Assembly (NCBI RefSeq): GCF_020215645.1 | Contig: NZ_CP084058.1 | Location: forward strand, 10,656,501 to 10,720,500 | Source of the DNA: Nonomuraea gerenzanensis | Lineage (GTDB): Bacteria > Actinomycetota > Actinomycetes > Streptosporangiales > Streptosporangiaceae | Direction: 5' to 3' | DNA: 64,000 bases | Shown here: positions 54,568 to 63,638 of the stretch, piece by piece | How positions within the stretch are numbered: position 1 is the stretch's first letter | Layout of the letters: each line of letters opens with the position of its first letter | Notes under the pieces: generated by a model | What the model was told of the DNA's origin: nothing | Databases searched by the model: none | What the model saw: the letters and a program-made list of their open reading frames with translations, nothing else | Made by a program: the position numbers and the translations under genes

Positions 54568-55353
54568 ATGACCCAGACGACGCCCGACGCTCCGGTCCGA
54601 CGGCAGCGTGCGCAAGTCAAGGTGCGCACCCTGCGCACAGACCGATGGTGGCTGGTCCCGCTACTGACATTCCTCGGGCTCAGCTCGTTCCTCATCTACG
54701 GTGTATGGGCGATCATCGACAACAGTTACTTCGTCGATCCCTACATCGCCCCGTTCGCCTCGCCCTGCCTGGCGACCTCCTGCGAGGAGGGCGCCCGCTT
54801 CCTGGGGTGGGCTCCGATCGGCGACTGGTACGCCCTGCCGCCCGGCCTGATCATCCTCGGCCTGCCCGGCGGCTTCCGGTTGACCTGCTACTACTACCGC
54901 AAGTCCTACTACCGCTCGTTCTGGCTGTCCCCGCCGGCGTGCGCGGTGCAGGAGCCGCACGGCAAGTACACCGGTGAGCGGCGCTTCCCGCTCATCCTGC
55001 AGAACGTGCACCGGTACTTCTTCTACGCGGCCATCGTGATCGGCCTGATCCTGGCCTACGACGCCGTCCTGGCACTCGTGCACAAGCCGCTGGGCCTGGG
55101 CTCCTGGGTCCTGATCGCCAACGCGATCCTGATCAACGCCTACACGCTGTCGTGCCACTCCTGCCGGCACATCACGGCGGGACGGCTCAACCACTTCTCC
55201 CGCCACCCGCTGCGGTACCGGGCCTGGACGTTCGTCTCCAAGCTCAACGCCAAGCACCAACCCCTCGCGTGGGCCTCGATGTTCTCCGTCATGGGTGCCG
55301 ACCTGTACGTCCGCCTGGTGGCCAAGGGCATCATCGCCTTCCCGTACGCGTAA
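54568..55353 (+). CDS. sdhC: Membrane anchor of second succinate dehydrogenase/fumarate reductase
   Basis: 261 residues from ATG 54568 (GGAGAGG upstream) with about five membrane helices. It is unrelated in sequence to the anchor of operon 1. Distinctive points are CLATSCEEGARF after helix 1, LTCYYYRKSYYRSFWLSPPA, VHRYFFYAAIV and SCHSCRHITAGRLNHFSRHP, with several His usable as haem ligands. Position directly before sdhA and sdhB and the actinobacterial occurrence of this trio support the role; haem content is not proven. Confidence 0.85.
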   Translation: MTQTTPDAPVRRQRAQVKVRTLRTDRWWLVPLLTFLGLSSFLIYGVWAIIDNSYFVDPYIAPFASPCLATSCEEGARFLGWAPIGDWYALPPGLIILGLPGGFRLTCYYYRKSYYRSFWLSPPACAVQEPHGKYTGERRFPLILQNVHRYFFYAAIVIGLILAYDAVLALVHKPLGLGSWVLIANAILINAYTLSCHSCRHITAGRLNHFSRHPLRYRAWTFVSKLNAKHQPLAWASMFSVMGADLYVRLVAKGIIAFPYA

Positions 55354-55365
55354 GGACAGCTTTCA

Positions 55366-57267
55366 GTGGAAAACACCTACAACACAGAGCGCCACGAGTA
55401 CGACGTCGTCGTCATCGGCGCGGGCGGCGCCGGCCTGCGAGCCGCCATCGAGGCCCGCCAGCAGGGCAAACGGACGGCGATCGTCTGCAAGTCGCTGTTC
55501 GGCAAGGCGCACACGGTCATGGCCGAGGGCGGCGCCGCCGCCGCGATGGGCAACGTCAACCCCGACGACAACTGGATGGTGCACTTCCGTGACACCATGC
55601 GGGGCGGCAAGTTCCTCAACAACTGGCGGATGGCCGAGCTGCACGCCAAGGAGGCCCCCGACCGCGTGTGGGAGCTGGAGGCGTGGGGCGCGCTGTTCGA
55701 CCGCACCAAGGACGGCAAGATCAGCCAGCGGAACTTCGGCGGGCACGAGTACCCACGGCTCGCACACGTGGGCGACCGTACCGGGCTGGAGCTGATCCGC
55801 ACCCTGCAGCAGCGCGTCGTCGCGCTCCAGCAGGAGGACTACGAGACGCACGGCGACTACGAGGCCTACATCAAGGTCTTCGCCGAGTGCACGGTGACCC
55901 GGCTGCTCAAGGACGGCGACGCGATCTCCGGCGCGTTCGGCTACTGGCGCGAGACCGGCAACTTCGTGCTCTTCGACGCCCCCGCCGTGGTCCTGGCCAC
56001 CGGTGGCATCGGCAAGTCGTACGTGGTGACCTCCAACTCCTGGGAGTACACCGGCGACGGCCACGCCCTGGCCCTGCTCGCCGGCGCGAACCTGATCAAC
56101 ATGGAGTTCATCCAGTTCCACCCGACCGGGATGGTCTGGCCGCCCTCCGTGCGCGGCATCCTCGTCACCGAGTCCGTCCGCGGTGACGGCGGGGTGCTGC
56201 GCAACTCCGAGGGCAAGCGCTTCATGTTCGACTACATCCCCGAGGTGTTCAAGGACAAGTACGCCACCACGGAGGAGGAGGGCGACCGCTGGTACACCGA
56301 CCAGGCCAACAACCGGCGCCCGCCGGAGCTGCTGCCGCGTGACGAGGTGGCCCGCGCGATCAACGCCGAGGTGAAGGCCGGGCGCGGCTCGCCCCAGGGC
56401 GGCGTGTTCCTCGACGTCTCCACCCGGCTGCCCGCCGAGGAGATCAAGAAGCGGCTGCCGTCGATGCACCACCAGTTCAAGGAGCTGGCCGACGTCGACA
56501 TCACCGCCGAGCCCATGCAGGTGGGCCCGACCTGCCATTACATCATGGGCGGCGTCGAGGTCGACGCCGACAGCGGCGCGGCGGCCGTGCCAGGGCTGTT
56601 CGCGGCCGGTGAGGTCTCCGGCGGCATGCACGGCTCCAACCGGCTGGGCGGCAACTCGCTGTCCGACCTGCTGGTCTTCGGCCGCCGGGCGGGCGCGGGC
56701 GCGGCGGCCTACATCGACTCGCTCCCGTCCCGGCCCAAGGTGCTGCCCGAGCAGGTGGACGCCGCCAGGGACGAGGCGCTGGCACCGCTGGGCCGCAGCG
56801 GCGAGAACCCGTACGAGGTGCACCACGAGCTGCAGCGCACGATGAACGACCTGGTCGGCATCATCCGCAAGGCCGAGGAGATCAGCGAGGCACTCGGCGT
56901 GGTGGAGAAGCTCAAGGAGCGCGTGCGCATGGTCGGCGCGGCCGGCTCGCGCATCTACAACCCCGGCTGGCACCTGGCGATCGACCTGCGCAACATGGTG
57001 CTGGTCTCGGAGTGCGTGGCGCGCGCCGCGCTCAAGCGCGAGGAGAGCCGCGGCGGGCACACCCGCGACGACTTCCCCGGCATGAACCCCGACTGGCGCC
57101 GCAAGCTGCTCGTCTGCTCCACCCAGGACGGCTCCACCGTCCAGGTCGAGGAGCAGGCGCAGCCGCCGATGCGCGACGACCTGATCACCCTGTTCGACCG
57201 GGACGAGCTGAAGAAGTACCTCACCGACGAAGAGATGGCCGAGTTCGACGGGATAGCGAAGTCATGA
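55366..57267 (+). CDS. sdhA: Succinate dehydrogenase/fumarate reductase flavoprotein (operon 2)
   Basis: 633 residues from GTG 55366. FAD start DVVVIGAGGAGLRAAIEARQ; His in GKAHTVMAEGGAAAAMG; substrate motifs FIQFHPTGM, CHYIMGGVEVD and GEVSGGMHGSNRLGGNSLSDL. A second, clearly different enzyme from that of operon 1 in the same 11 kb. Direction in the cell (succinate oxidation or fumarate reduction) cannot be read from sequence. Confidence 0.96.
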   Translation: MENTYNTERHEYDVVVIGAGGAGLRAAIEARQQGKRTAIVCKSLFGKAHTVMAEGGAAAAMGNVNPDDNWMVHFRDTMRGGKFLNNWRMAELHAKEAPDRVWELEAWGALFDRTKDGKISQRNFGGHEYPRLAHVGDRTGLELIRTLQQRVVALQQEDYETHGDYEAYIKVFAECTVTRLLKDGDAISGAFGYWRETGNFVLFDAPAVVLATGGIGKSYVVTSNSWEYTGDGHALALLAGANLINMEFIQFHPTGMVWPPSVRGILVTESVRGDGGVLRNSEGKRFMFDYIPEVFKDKYATTEEEGDRWYTDQANNRRPPELLPRDEVARAINAEVKAGRGSPQGGVFLDVSTRLPAEEIKKRLPSMHHQFKELADVDITAEPMQVGPTCHYIMGGVEVDADSGAAAVPGLFAAGEVSGGMHGSNRLGGNSLSDLLVFGRRAGAGAAAYIDSLPSRPKVLPEQVDAARDEALAPLGRSGENPYEVHHELQRTMNDLVGIIRKAEEISEALGVVEKLKERVRMVGAAGSRIYNPGWHLAIDLRNMVLVSECVARAALKREESRGGHTRDDFPGMNPDWRRKLLVCSTQDGSTVQVEEQAQPPMRDDLITLFDRDELKKYLTDEEMAEFDGIAKS

Positions 57268-58013
57268 GCTACAAGGCAAAGTTCAAGGTCTGGCGCGGTG
57301 AGGGCGGCGAGGGCAGGCTCGAGGACTTCACGGTGGAGGTGAACGAGGGCGAGGTCGTCCTCGACATCATCCACCGCCTCCAGGCCACGCAGGCCCCCGA
57401 CCTGGCCGTCCGGTGGAACTGCAAGGCCGGCAAGTGCGGCTCGTGCAGCATGGAGATCAACGGCAAGCCCCGGCTGGGCTGCATGACCCGGATGTCCACC
57501 TTCTCCGAGGACGAGACCATCACGGTCACGCCGATGCGCACGTTCCCGGTGATCAAGGACCTCGTCACCGACGTCTCGTACAACTACCAGAAGGCCAGGG
57601 AGGTGCCCTCGTTCACGCCGCCGAGCGGGGTGCAGCCCGGCGAGTACCGGATGAAGCAGATCGACGTCGAGCGCTCTCAGGAGTTCCGCAAGTGCATCGA
57701 GTGCTTCATGTGCAACAACGTCTGCCACGTGATCCGTGACCACGAGGAGAACAAGAGCAACTTCTCCGGTCCCCGCTTCCTCATGCGGATCGCCGAGCTG
57801 GACATGCACCCGTACGACGTGGCGGACCGGCAGGAGGCGGCCCAGGAGGAGCACGGGCTCGGCTACTGCAACATCACCAAGTGCTGCACCGAGGTCTGCC
57901 CCGAGCACATCAAGATCACCGACAACGCGCTGATCCCGATGAAGGAGCGCGTGGTGGATCGCAAGTACGACCCGCTGGTGTGGCTGGGCAACAAGATCCT
58001 CAGGCGCAAGTAG
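57264..58013 (+). CDS. sdhB: Succinate dehydrogenase/fumarate reductase iron-sulfur subunit (operon 2)
   Basis: 249 residues, ATGA overlap with sdhA. Clusters: CKAGKCGSCSMEINGKPRLGC, CIECFMCNNVCHV, and CNITKCCTEVCPEHI. The E. coli/mitochondrial-type linear arrangement is kept. Closed by a strong terminator 12 bases after the stop. Confidence 0.96.
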   Translation: MSYKAKFKVWRGEGGEGRLEDFTVEVNEGEVVLDIIHRLQATQAPDLAVRWNCKAGKCGSCSMEINGKPRLGCMTRMSTFSEDETITVTPMRTFPVIKDLVTDVSYNYQKAREVPSFTPPSGVQPGEYRMKQIDVERSQEFRKCIECFMCNNVCHVIRDHEENKSNFSGPRFLMRIAELDMHPYDVADRQEAAQEEHGLGYCNITKCCTEVCPEHIKITDNALIPMKERVVDRKYDPLVWLGNKILRRK

Positions 58014-58025
58014 CTCCTCTCACGC

Positions 58026-58060
58026 GAAGGAGGGGGCCGGTTTCTCCGGCCCCCTCCTTC
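58026..58060 (+). terminator. Intrinsic terminator of sdh operon 2
   Basis: A perfect 15-base stem beginning GAAGGAGGGGGCCGG with a 5-base loop (TTTCT), followed by TCTTT. Also faces the end of the convergent secreted-protein gene. Confidence 0.92.
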
Positions 58061-58074
58061 TCTTTGCTCGTGCG

Positions 58075-59613
58075 CTACTTCTTCTTCCTGCCGAACCGCC
58101 TGCGCGTGGAGTCGGGCAGCTCCTTGGTGGGCTCCTGCGGCTGCGGCTCCTGCGGCTGGCCGGACGGGGGCTGAGCGGACGGGGGCAGCGGCTGGACGGC
58201 CGTCACGTCGCCGTCTGCGGGCAGGTAGGGCGGCGGGTCGTAGTCGCCGGGACCGCGCTCGCGACCTTGCTGCTCGTATCCTGCCTGGCCGCGCTCGCGA
58301 GCTGACGGGTCGAGATGATCCGCCGGGCCCTGATCTCGCGCCGACGGGTCGAGGTCGGCCGGGCCGCGCTCACTCGCCGGCTGGAACAGCGAACCGGGCC
58401 GCTCCTGCTCCCACGGCATCGCGTCGCCCGGCTCGGCGGCCGAGGCCGGGCCGAGGGGCTGCTCGACGCCGCCGTCGTACGGGCCGGCGCCGCCCGGCGG
58501 GATGTCCGTCGGCACGGGCGCGGGCGGGACCAGCGGCTCGAACAGGTCCCGCTCGCGCGACCTGGGCGGCTCGCTGTAGGAGTCGAACTCGTCCGGGTGC
58601 AGCACCACGGGCTCGGGCTCCGTGGCAGGCGGCTCCTGCATGTAGCCCTGCGGCGGATACGGGTGGTTCGGGTCCTGGTAGCCGTACTGGGGCGGGCCGC
58701 TCGGATAGGTCTGCACCGGCACGAAGCTGATGATCGGCGCGTACGCCGTGCCGCCCGGGTAGGCGGGCGCCGGGGCGGGGAAACCTCCGGCGGTCGCGGC
58801 GTAGCCGGGCCCGGCCGGGTAACCGCCGGTCGCATGCATCTCGGGCCCACCCATCGGGCCACCCATCGGGCCACCCATCGGGCCACCCATCGGGGTGGTC
58901 ACCGGCGGCGGCCCGGCCTTGCGTACGGCCGCCGCGTGCGCCATCCTGCGCAGCCTGCCCTCGAAGATCAGCACCGCGAACAGCGCCAGCAGCACCATCA
59001 CCAGCGCCGGGATGCTCAGCTTGCGCGTCAGGTCGGTCTGGTCGAACTCCGGCGCCGCCCTGCGCAGCTCCAGCGGCACCTCCTCGGTGGAGGCGGCCTG
59101 AGTCTGGCTCGGCAGCGGGGTGGTCACGCTCTCCGTCGGCGCGATGGCCGGCATCTCGACCGACTGCTCGGGCGTGGGCGTGGTGGAGGTGACCGGCGGA
59201 ACCTCGGCGGTCTGCGTGGGCAGGGGCTGCGGGTTCTCCGCCGGCGGGGTGGGCGCGGCCGTGGTCGTGGGCGCGCTGGTGGTCTTCGTGGGGGTCGGCG
59301 ACTTGCTCGGCTTGGGCGGAGTCGCGGTGACGGTCTTGGTGACCGTCGTCTCCGGCGCCTCCTCCGGCCCCGTGGGACTCGGCGAGCCTAACGTGGTGGT
59401 GACCGTGATCGTGGTCTCGGGTGTGACGTCGCCGCACAGGGTCACGTCGGGATCGCAGGGCTCCACCGGATCGAACGCCACGGAGGCGCTCGCGCTCTGC
59501 ATGATGAACGGCGTCGCACCCGCGCCCGTCAGCCCGAGCGCCAGGACGATAGCGGACACGGCTGTCGCTCGCGTGCGTGCCACCGGTGCCCTCCGCGTGG
59601 TCCCTGGAACCAT
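58075..59613 (-). CDS. Secreted, membrane-anchored low-complexity protein
   Basis: 512 residues from ATG 59613. Signal peptide (AIVLALGLTGAGATPF), Thr/Pro-rich outer part (TVTTTLGSPSPTGPEEAPET and on, to about residue 190), one membrane helix (SIPALVMVLLALFAVLIFEG, about 200-220), then a Pro/Gly/Tyr-rich inner tail with MGGP four times and a basic end (RRRFGRKKK). Family unknown; architecture fits a cell-surface or secretion-linked scaffold. A TAGTAT hexamer at 59624-59629 ends 10 bases before the ATG with no ribosome site, suggesting a near-leaderless message. Confidence 0.8.
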   Translation of the reverse strand: MVPGTTRRAPVARTRATAVSAIVLALGLTGAGATPFIMQSASASVAFDPVEPCDPDVTLCGDVTPETTITVTTTLGSPSPTGPEEAPETTVTKTVTATPPKPSKSPTPTKTTSAPTTTAAPTPPAENPQPLPTQTAEVPPVTSTTPTPEQSVEMPAIAPTESVTTPLPSQTQAASTEEVPLELRRAAPEFDQTDLTRKLSIPALVMVLLALFAVLIFEGRLRRMAHAAAVRKAGPPPVTTPMGGPMGGPMGGPMGGPEMHATGGYPAGPGYAATAGGFPAPAPAYPGGTAYAPIISFVPVQTYPSGPPQYGYQDPNHPYPPQGYMQEPPATEPEPVVLHPDEFDSYSEPPRSRERDLFEPLVPPAPVPTDIPPGGAGPYDGGVEQPLGPASAAEPGDAMPWEQERPGSLFQPASERGPADLDPSARDQGPADHLDPSARERGQAGYEQQGRERGPGDYDPPPYLPADGDVTAVQPLPPSAQPPSGQPQEPQPQEPTKELPDSTRRRFGRKKK

Positions 59614-59658
59614 GGTCAAGGGAATACTAGCCGGGTAAAAGTAACAGTAAAGACGGAA

Positions 59659-61470
59659 TTACAACACCTTTCTACGGTTACGACCGCGTTGTACCGTGAC
59701 AACGGCCCACAGGGCCGCCATCAGTACCCCGATACCCCCGGCCGCCATCGGCAAAGCCTTCGGACCGTCGATCGGGCTGTCCCATCTGACAGGCTCAACG
59801 GGCCGCGCGGACACGGCCATCCCCCACGGCAACGGCGCCTCACCGGCGGCCGCCTCGGGCTGGAACGAGCCAACCGCACCGGGCAGGGTGGGCGAGGCGC
59901 CGGGGAGGGTGGGCAAGGGCTGCGGGATCGCACCGGCCGTTCCTAGCGGGGCAGGCACAGCGGGCGCCGGCACGGCACCACTGACCGACACCTGCGGCAC
60001 GCCACCGGCAGGTGCCGTCACGGATCCGCCCACCGGCGCCTGCGCGGCAGCAGAGGCGGTCGCCTGCGCGGCCGAGGCGGTCGCCTGCGCGGCCGAGGCG
60101 GTCGCCTGCGCGGCACCTGAGGCGGCTGCCTGCACGCCACCACCCGCGGGTGCCGGCGCGCCACCGCCGACCGGCGCCTGCACGCCGCCTGCGGGCACCG
60201 GCCTGGCACCACCGCCCCGCACCTGCGCGGCACCCGCGGCGGGTGCTTGCACGCCACCGCCGACCTGCGCTCGCGGAACGCGGCCGGCGGGTGCCTGAGC
60301 GGCGGTGCCTGTGGGCGTCTTCGAGACGGCGCTGGCGGAAGGGCGCGGCGCCGCGCTCGCGACCGCCCCCGGCAGCGCACCCTGCGCCCCTGCCCTCGGC
60401 ACCACGCGAGGGCTCGCCCCCGAGGCGGCACCCTGCGGCGCACCACCCGACACAGCACCCCGCGACACGCCGCCGGACACAGCACTCTGCGACACACCGC
60501 CGGACACAGCACCCTGGGACGCACCACTCGGCCTAACGCTGGGGATCACGCTCGGAGTGGCAAGAGGACCGCCGGGCACCGTCGCCGTCGCAGCCCGGCT
60601 CCGCCGTATCGCGGCCCGCGCCTCACGCGTCACGACGCGCGCCCGCCGCGGCACCGCCTGCGCACCTGCGCCCGCGCCTTCCGCCCGCGCCGTCCCTTGC
60701 GCCCGCACCTGCCCGCCTCGCGCACGAGCGGTCGCCTGCTCCTGAACCGGCCTGCCACCCCCCAGCACCGCCACAGCCCCAGCCGGCGCCCCGGCAGCCC
60801 CCGGCACCACCGCAGCCCCTTCCACCCCCACACCCCACGACGGCGACGGCTGGATGCGATGCGCAGGCCCGTAGAACGTCGCCGACTCCCCCGGAATCAC
60901 CTTCCCCGCCCGCACAGCAGCCGTCCTGCTCATCGTCGTGAGCCCACCGCTGTCCACGTCCCGCACCCGAGCCACAGCCGCCAGCACCACCTCCCGCGCC
61001 CCCGCAGGCGCCTTGAGCGTGATGTCCACAGCGCGCTCCCCGGCCACCTTCCCCAACGCGCACACCCGCGTCCCAGGCACCGCGACCCCCTTCGGAGCCG
61101 ACCGCCCGACCACGGACAACGCCCGCATGGCCAGCACCCCCGCCGTGGCCTCCCCACCGGCCTGCGACGCCTTCGGCGCCGTACCGACCCGACCGGCCGC
61201 AGGCACAGCAGCCGCGCCAGAAACGGCAGGACCGCAGGCCACCTCGGTCAACGCCTCCACCGGACTGGCCGCCACCGCGACCCGAGCCCCCCGGGCCATC
61301 CCGTTCAACCGCACCCGGAACCGCTGCATGTCCCCGGTCCTGACCCACTTACCGACCCCGTCGGCCCCGCTCACCCGCTCCAGCACCAGCGACACCCCGG
61401 CCGCCGCCACCGGCACGGAGGGCACCACCACCAGGATCAGCACCCCGCCGACGACCCAGCTCCTCCGCAT
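59659..61470 (-). CDS. Ala/Gly/Pro/Val-rich secreted protein with C-terminal anchor
   Basis: 603 residues from ATG 61470 (GGGAG upstream). Signal peptide (VVGGVLILVVVPSVPVAAAG), an N-terminal globular part of about 190 residues with paired Cys (EVACGPAV, TRVCALGK), then a long repetitive region with SGGVSQ/SGGVSR units and QATASAA three times, and a final membrane helix (GGIGVLMAALWAVVTV) with basic tail. It looks like a wall-spanning surface protein. No family recognised. Codon bias is normal for the window. Confidence 0.78.
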   Translation of the reverse strand: MRRSWVVGGVLILVVVPSVPVAAAGVSLVLERVSGADGVGKWVRTGDMQRFRVRLNGMARGARVAVAASPVEALTEVACGPAVSGAAAVPAAGRVGTAPKASQAGGEATAGVLAMRALSVVGRSAPKGVAVPGTRVCALGKVAGERAVDITLKAPAGAREVVLAAVARVRDVDSGGLTTMSRTAAVRAGKVIPGESATFYGPAHRIQPSPSWGVGVEGAAVVPGAAGAPAGAVAVLGGGRPVQEQATARARGGQVRAQGTARAEGAGAGAQAVPRRARVVTREARAAIRRSRAATATVPGGPLATPSVIPSVRPSGASQGAVSGGVSQSAVSGGVSRGAVSGGAPQGAASGASPRVVPRAGAQGALPGAVASAAPRPSASAVSKTPTGTAAQAPAGRVPRAQVGGGVQAPAAGAAQVRGGGARPVPAGGVQAPVGGGAPAPAGGGVQAAASGAAQATASAAQATASAAQATASAAAQAPVGGSVTAPAGGVPQVSVSGAVPAPAVPAPLGTAGAIPQPLPTLPGASPTLPGAVGSFQPEAAAGEAPLPWGMAVSARPVEPVRWDSPIDGPKALPMAAGGIGVLMAALWAVVTVQRGRNRRKVL

Positions 61471-61535
61471 CGCTCCCCACTCCCCCACCGCGACAAATTA
61501 CGCACAGTAATCATTGTGTCACAGAGAGGGATGTC

Positions 61536-61928
61536 CTAATCACCGAGGAGCAGATTCTCCACGGTCTTCATGATGGGCAGGTCGGCCCCCAGCCACTCCA
61601 CGTCGTAGTACTCCCCCGGCCCGAGCCACCGCAGCGCCAGATGCTCCCTGGCCTCGGGGCTCCCCGACACCACCGAGCAGAGCCAGACGCGCATGACGTA
61701 CCCCTCGGCCAGCGGCCAGTCGCCGCCCACGCGCTCGCCCACGGCGACCTCGACGCCGAGCTCCTCGCGGCACTCGCGCACCAGCGCCTGCGTCTCGCTC
61801 TCGCCCGGATCCACCTTGCCGCCGGGGAACTCCCAGCCGCCCGCCAGCGCGGCGGGCTCGGCGCGCTGGGCGGCCAGCACGCGCCCGCCGGGACCGACGA
61901 TCACCGCGGCAACGACCACAATGCTCAT
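61536..61928 (-). CDS. MutT-like Nudix hydrolase
   Basis: 130 residues. The Nudix box is GGKVDPGESETQALVREC followed by REELGV, complete. FPGG before it and the short length match MutT-type 8-oxo-dGTP pyrophosphatases that clean the nucleotide pool. It overlaps the start of the same-strand transglycosylase gene by ATGA (61925-61928), so it is part of that operon. Confidence 0.93.
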   Translation of the reverse strand: MSIVVVAAVIVGPGGRVLAAQRAEPAALAGGWEFPGGKVDPGESETQALVRECREELGVEVAVGERVGGDWPLAEGYVMRVWLCSVVSGSPEAREHLALRWLGPGEYYDVEWLGADLPIMKTVENLLLGD

Positions 61929-63019
61929 AGGGAAGGATTCTGCAGCTTCTTGATCTGCTCGAGGACGTCGGGGTTCTGCAGGGGACGGGTGAAGCCCACG
62001 CGGTTGTCACGCGCCTGGTAGCTGGTGACCTTGATGGGCCCGCACAACCGGCACCTGGCCTCCAGCATCTTGCCCTTCGACACGACGAGTCCCACGTGCC
62101 CGGGGTTGTCGGGCGAGGTGCCCGGTCCCGCGTTGAAGAACACCAGGTCCCCCGGCTGCTCCTCACCCTCTAACACCTTCACCCCGAACGGCCACTGCGT
62201 GAACGTCGTGCGCGGGATCGACAGCCCCGCCGCCTTGTAGGCCGCGTAGATGACGCCCGAGCAGTCGAAGGAGTCGGGGCCGGTGCCGCCCCACAGGTAC
62301 GGCTTGCCGCGCTGCGCCAGCGCGTACTGCAAAATCTTCGCCACGAGGTCGCTCGGCGCGGCTTCGACCAGCGGCTCGTCGCACTCCTCCGACGCCTGCG
62401 GCGGCACCTTGACCTCGCCGGACTTGGCGTACTTCCTGGCGATCTCCTCGACCTGGTCGACGTACCACCAGGCCCGGTTGTAGACGAACAGCGCCTGCCG
62501 GACGTTCTCCGGGGCGCCGTTGCGCTTGAGCATCTTGGCGGCCCCCAGGATGGCGTCCGCCGGGTTGTAGACGTCCGCGACGCCGTCCTCGTCGCCGTCG
62601 GAGGCGTACCCGTTGAACTGCGCCGACGTCGGGATCCTGGCCTTGCCGCCCCACGTGGAGATGAGGAACTGCATCGGCCCCGCCGCACCCGCGGCGTTGG
62701 TGCCGCTCTGGACGCCCGGCAGGGTGGAGCGGCCGTGGTCGGTCTCGCGCTTGCCGACGGCGGCCAGGATGTTCCACTGGACGCCGATCTTCTTGCCGTA
62801 CTCCTTGTAGAGCTCCAGGTACTCGGGCGGGATGTCGGAGGCGGCCGAGTCGGAGGCGTCCTCCACCTGCGCCGTGTCCTCGCAGTCGACGCTGGTGCCG
62901 CCGTCGGACAGGAACGACGGCATCGACATCAGCAGCAGCGGCGACACGAGGACCGCCACCAGGAGCAGCAGCCCCGCCGCGCCGATGATCAGGGCGAGCC
63001 GTGCCCGGGAGAGCTTCAC
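61925..63019 (-). CDS. Bifunctional lytic transglycosylase / NlpC-P60 cell-wall hydrolase
   Basis: 364 residues. N-terminal membrane helix (residues 8-32). A transglycosylase-like domain (70-200) has GVQWNILAAVGKRETDHGRS (catalytic Glu in KRETD) and GAAGPMQFLISTW. An NlpC/P60 domain (235-350) has the catalytic Cys in DSFDCSGVIYAAY and His in NPGHVGLVVSKG. Proteins with this pair are used by conjugative and type IV secretion systems to open the peptidoglycan. Coupled by ATGA to the TcpC-like gene before it. Confidence 0.92.
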   Translation of the reverse strand: MKLSRARLALIIGAAGLLLLVAVLVSPLLLMSMPSFLSDGGTSVDCEDTAQVEDASDSAASDIPPEYLELYKEYGKKIGVQWNILAAVGKRETDHGRSTLPGVQSGTNAAGAAGPMQFLISTWGGKARIPTSAQFNGYASDGDEDGVADVYNPADAILGAAKMLKRNGAPENVRQALFVYNRAWWYVDQVEEIARKYAKSGEVKVPPQASEECDEPLVEAAPSDLVAKILQYALAQRGKPYLWGGTGPDSFDCSGVIYAAYKAAGLSIPRTTFTQWPFGVKVLEGEEQPGDLVFFNAGPGTSPDNPGHVGLVVSKGKMLEARCRLCGPIKVTSYQARDNRVGFTRPLQNPDVLEQIKKLQNPSL

Positions 63020-63636
63020 TGGTCACCCTCCTGGCCCTCGGTGGACGGCAGGATGTCGTAGACGCGCCAGTCGGTGCCGAGCTGGCTGACCGTGACCGCG
63101 TACTCCTCCGTCGCCAGCTTGTTGCCGCTCTTGGCGGTGACCTGCCTGCTCGCGGTGACGAGGAACACGATGGAGGTCTTCTCGACCTGCCTGATCTCCT
63201 TCAGGTGGGCGGTGGCCGTGGAGACGGTCTCGTCGCTGCGGTTCTGCTCCACGAACCCCGCCGAGGTGACCGTCCTGGTCAGGGTGCCGGCGAGCTCCGG
63301 CGTCGTGTACGCCTTCAGCCGCTCCGCGTACACCGCCGGGTCCTCGTCGTACCGGAAGGTGCCGTACGCGGCGGTGAACCGCTGCGCCAGGTCCGCCGCC
63401 GCGGCGAGCTGCTCCTTCTGCATCGGCAGGAACGCGTAGATGTCGAACGGGGCGGCGCTCGCGGTCGCCAGCGGCGTGCTGGAGGCCACGGCGGAGCTGG
63501 TGGCGAAGCTGGTCGCCGGCTCCGGCGTGGCCTGGTCGGACGAGTCCGGCCACATCGTCAGGTAGATGCCGACCGCTGCGATGACCACGACGATGGCGGC
63601 GAAGGCCACCCCCCGCCTGTCACCCGGCTGCGCCAT
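63016..63636 (-). CDS. Membrane-anchored protein, TcpC/conjugation-associated type
   Basis: 206 residues: cytoplasmic tail, one helix (VAFAAIVVVIAAVGIYLTMW, residues 10-29), Ser/Ala/Thr-rich linker, then an NTF2-like outer domain (residues 65-200; AADLAQRFTAAYGTF, ATAHLKEIRQVEKT, GTDWRVYDILPS). This layout fits TcpC/Orf13-like periplasmic-facing conjugation proteins. Overlap with the transglycosylase gene supports a shared complex. Confidence 0.75.
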   Translation of the reverse strand: MAQPGDRRGVAFAAIVVVIAAVGIYLTMWPDSSDQATPEPATSFATSSAVASSTPLATASAAPFDIYAFLPMQKEQLAAAADLAQRFTAAYGTFRYDEDPAVYAERLKAYTTPELAGTLTRTVTSAGFVEQNRSDETVSTATAHLKEIRQVEKTSIVFLVTASRQVTAKSGNKLATEEYAVTVSQLGTDWRVYDILPSTEGQEGDQ

Positions 63637-63638
63637 GT

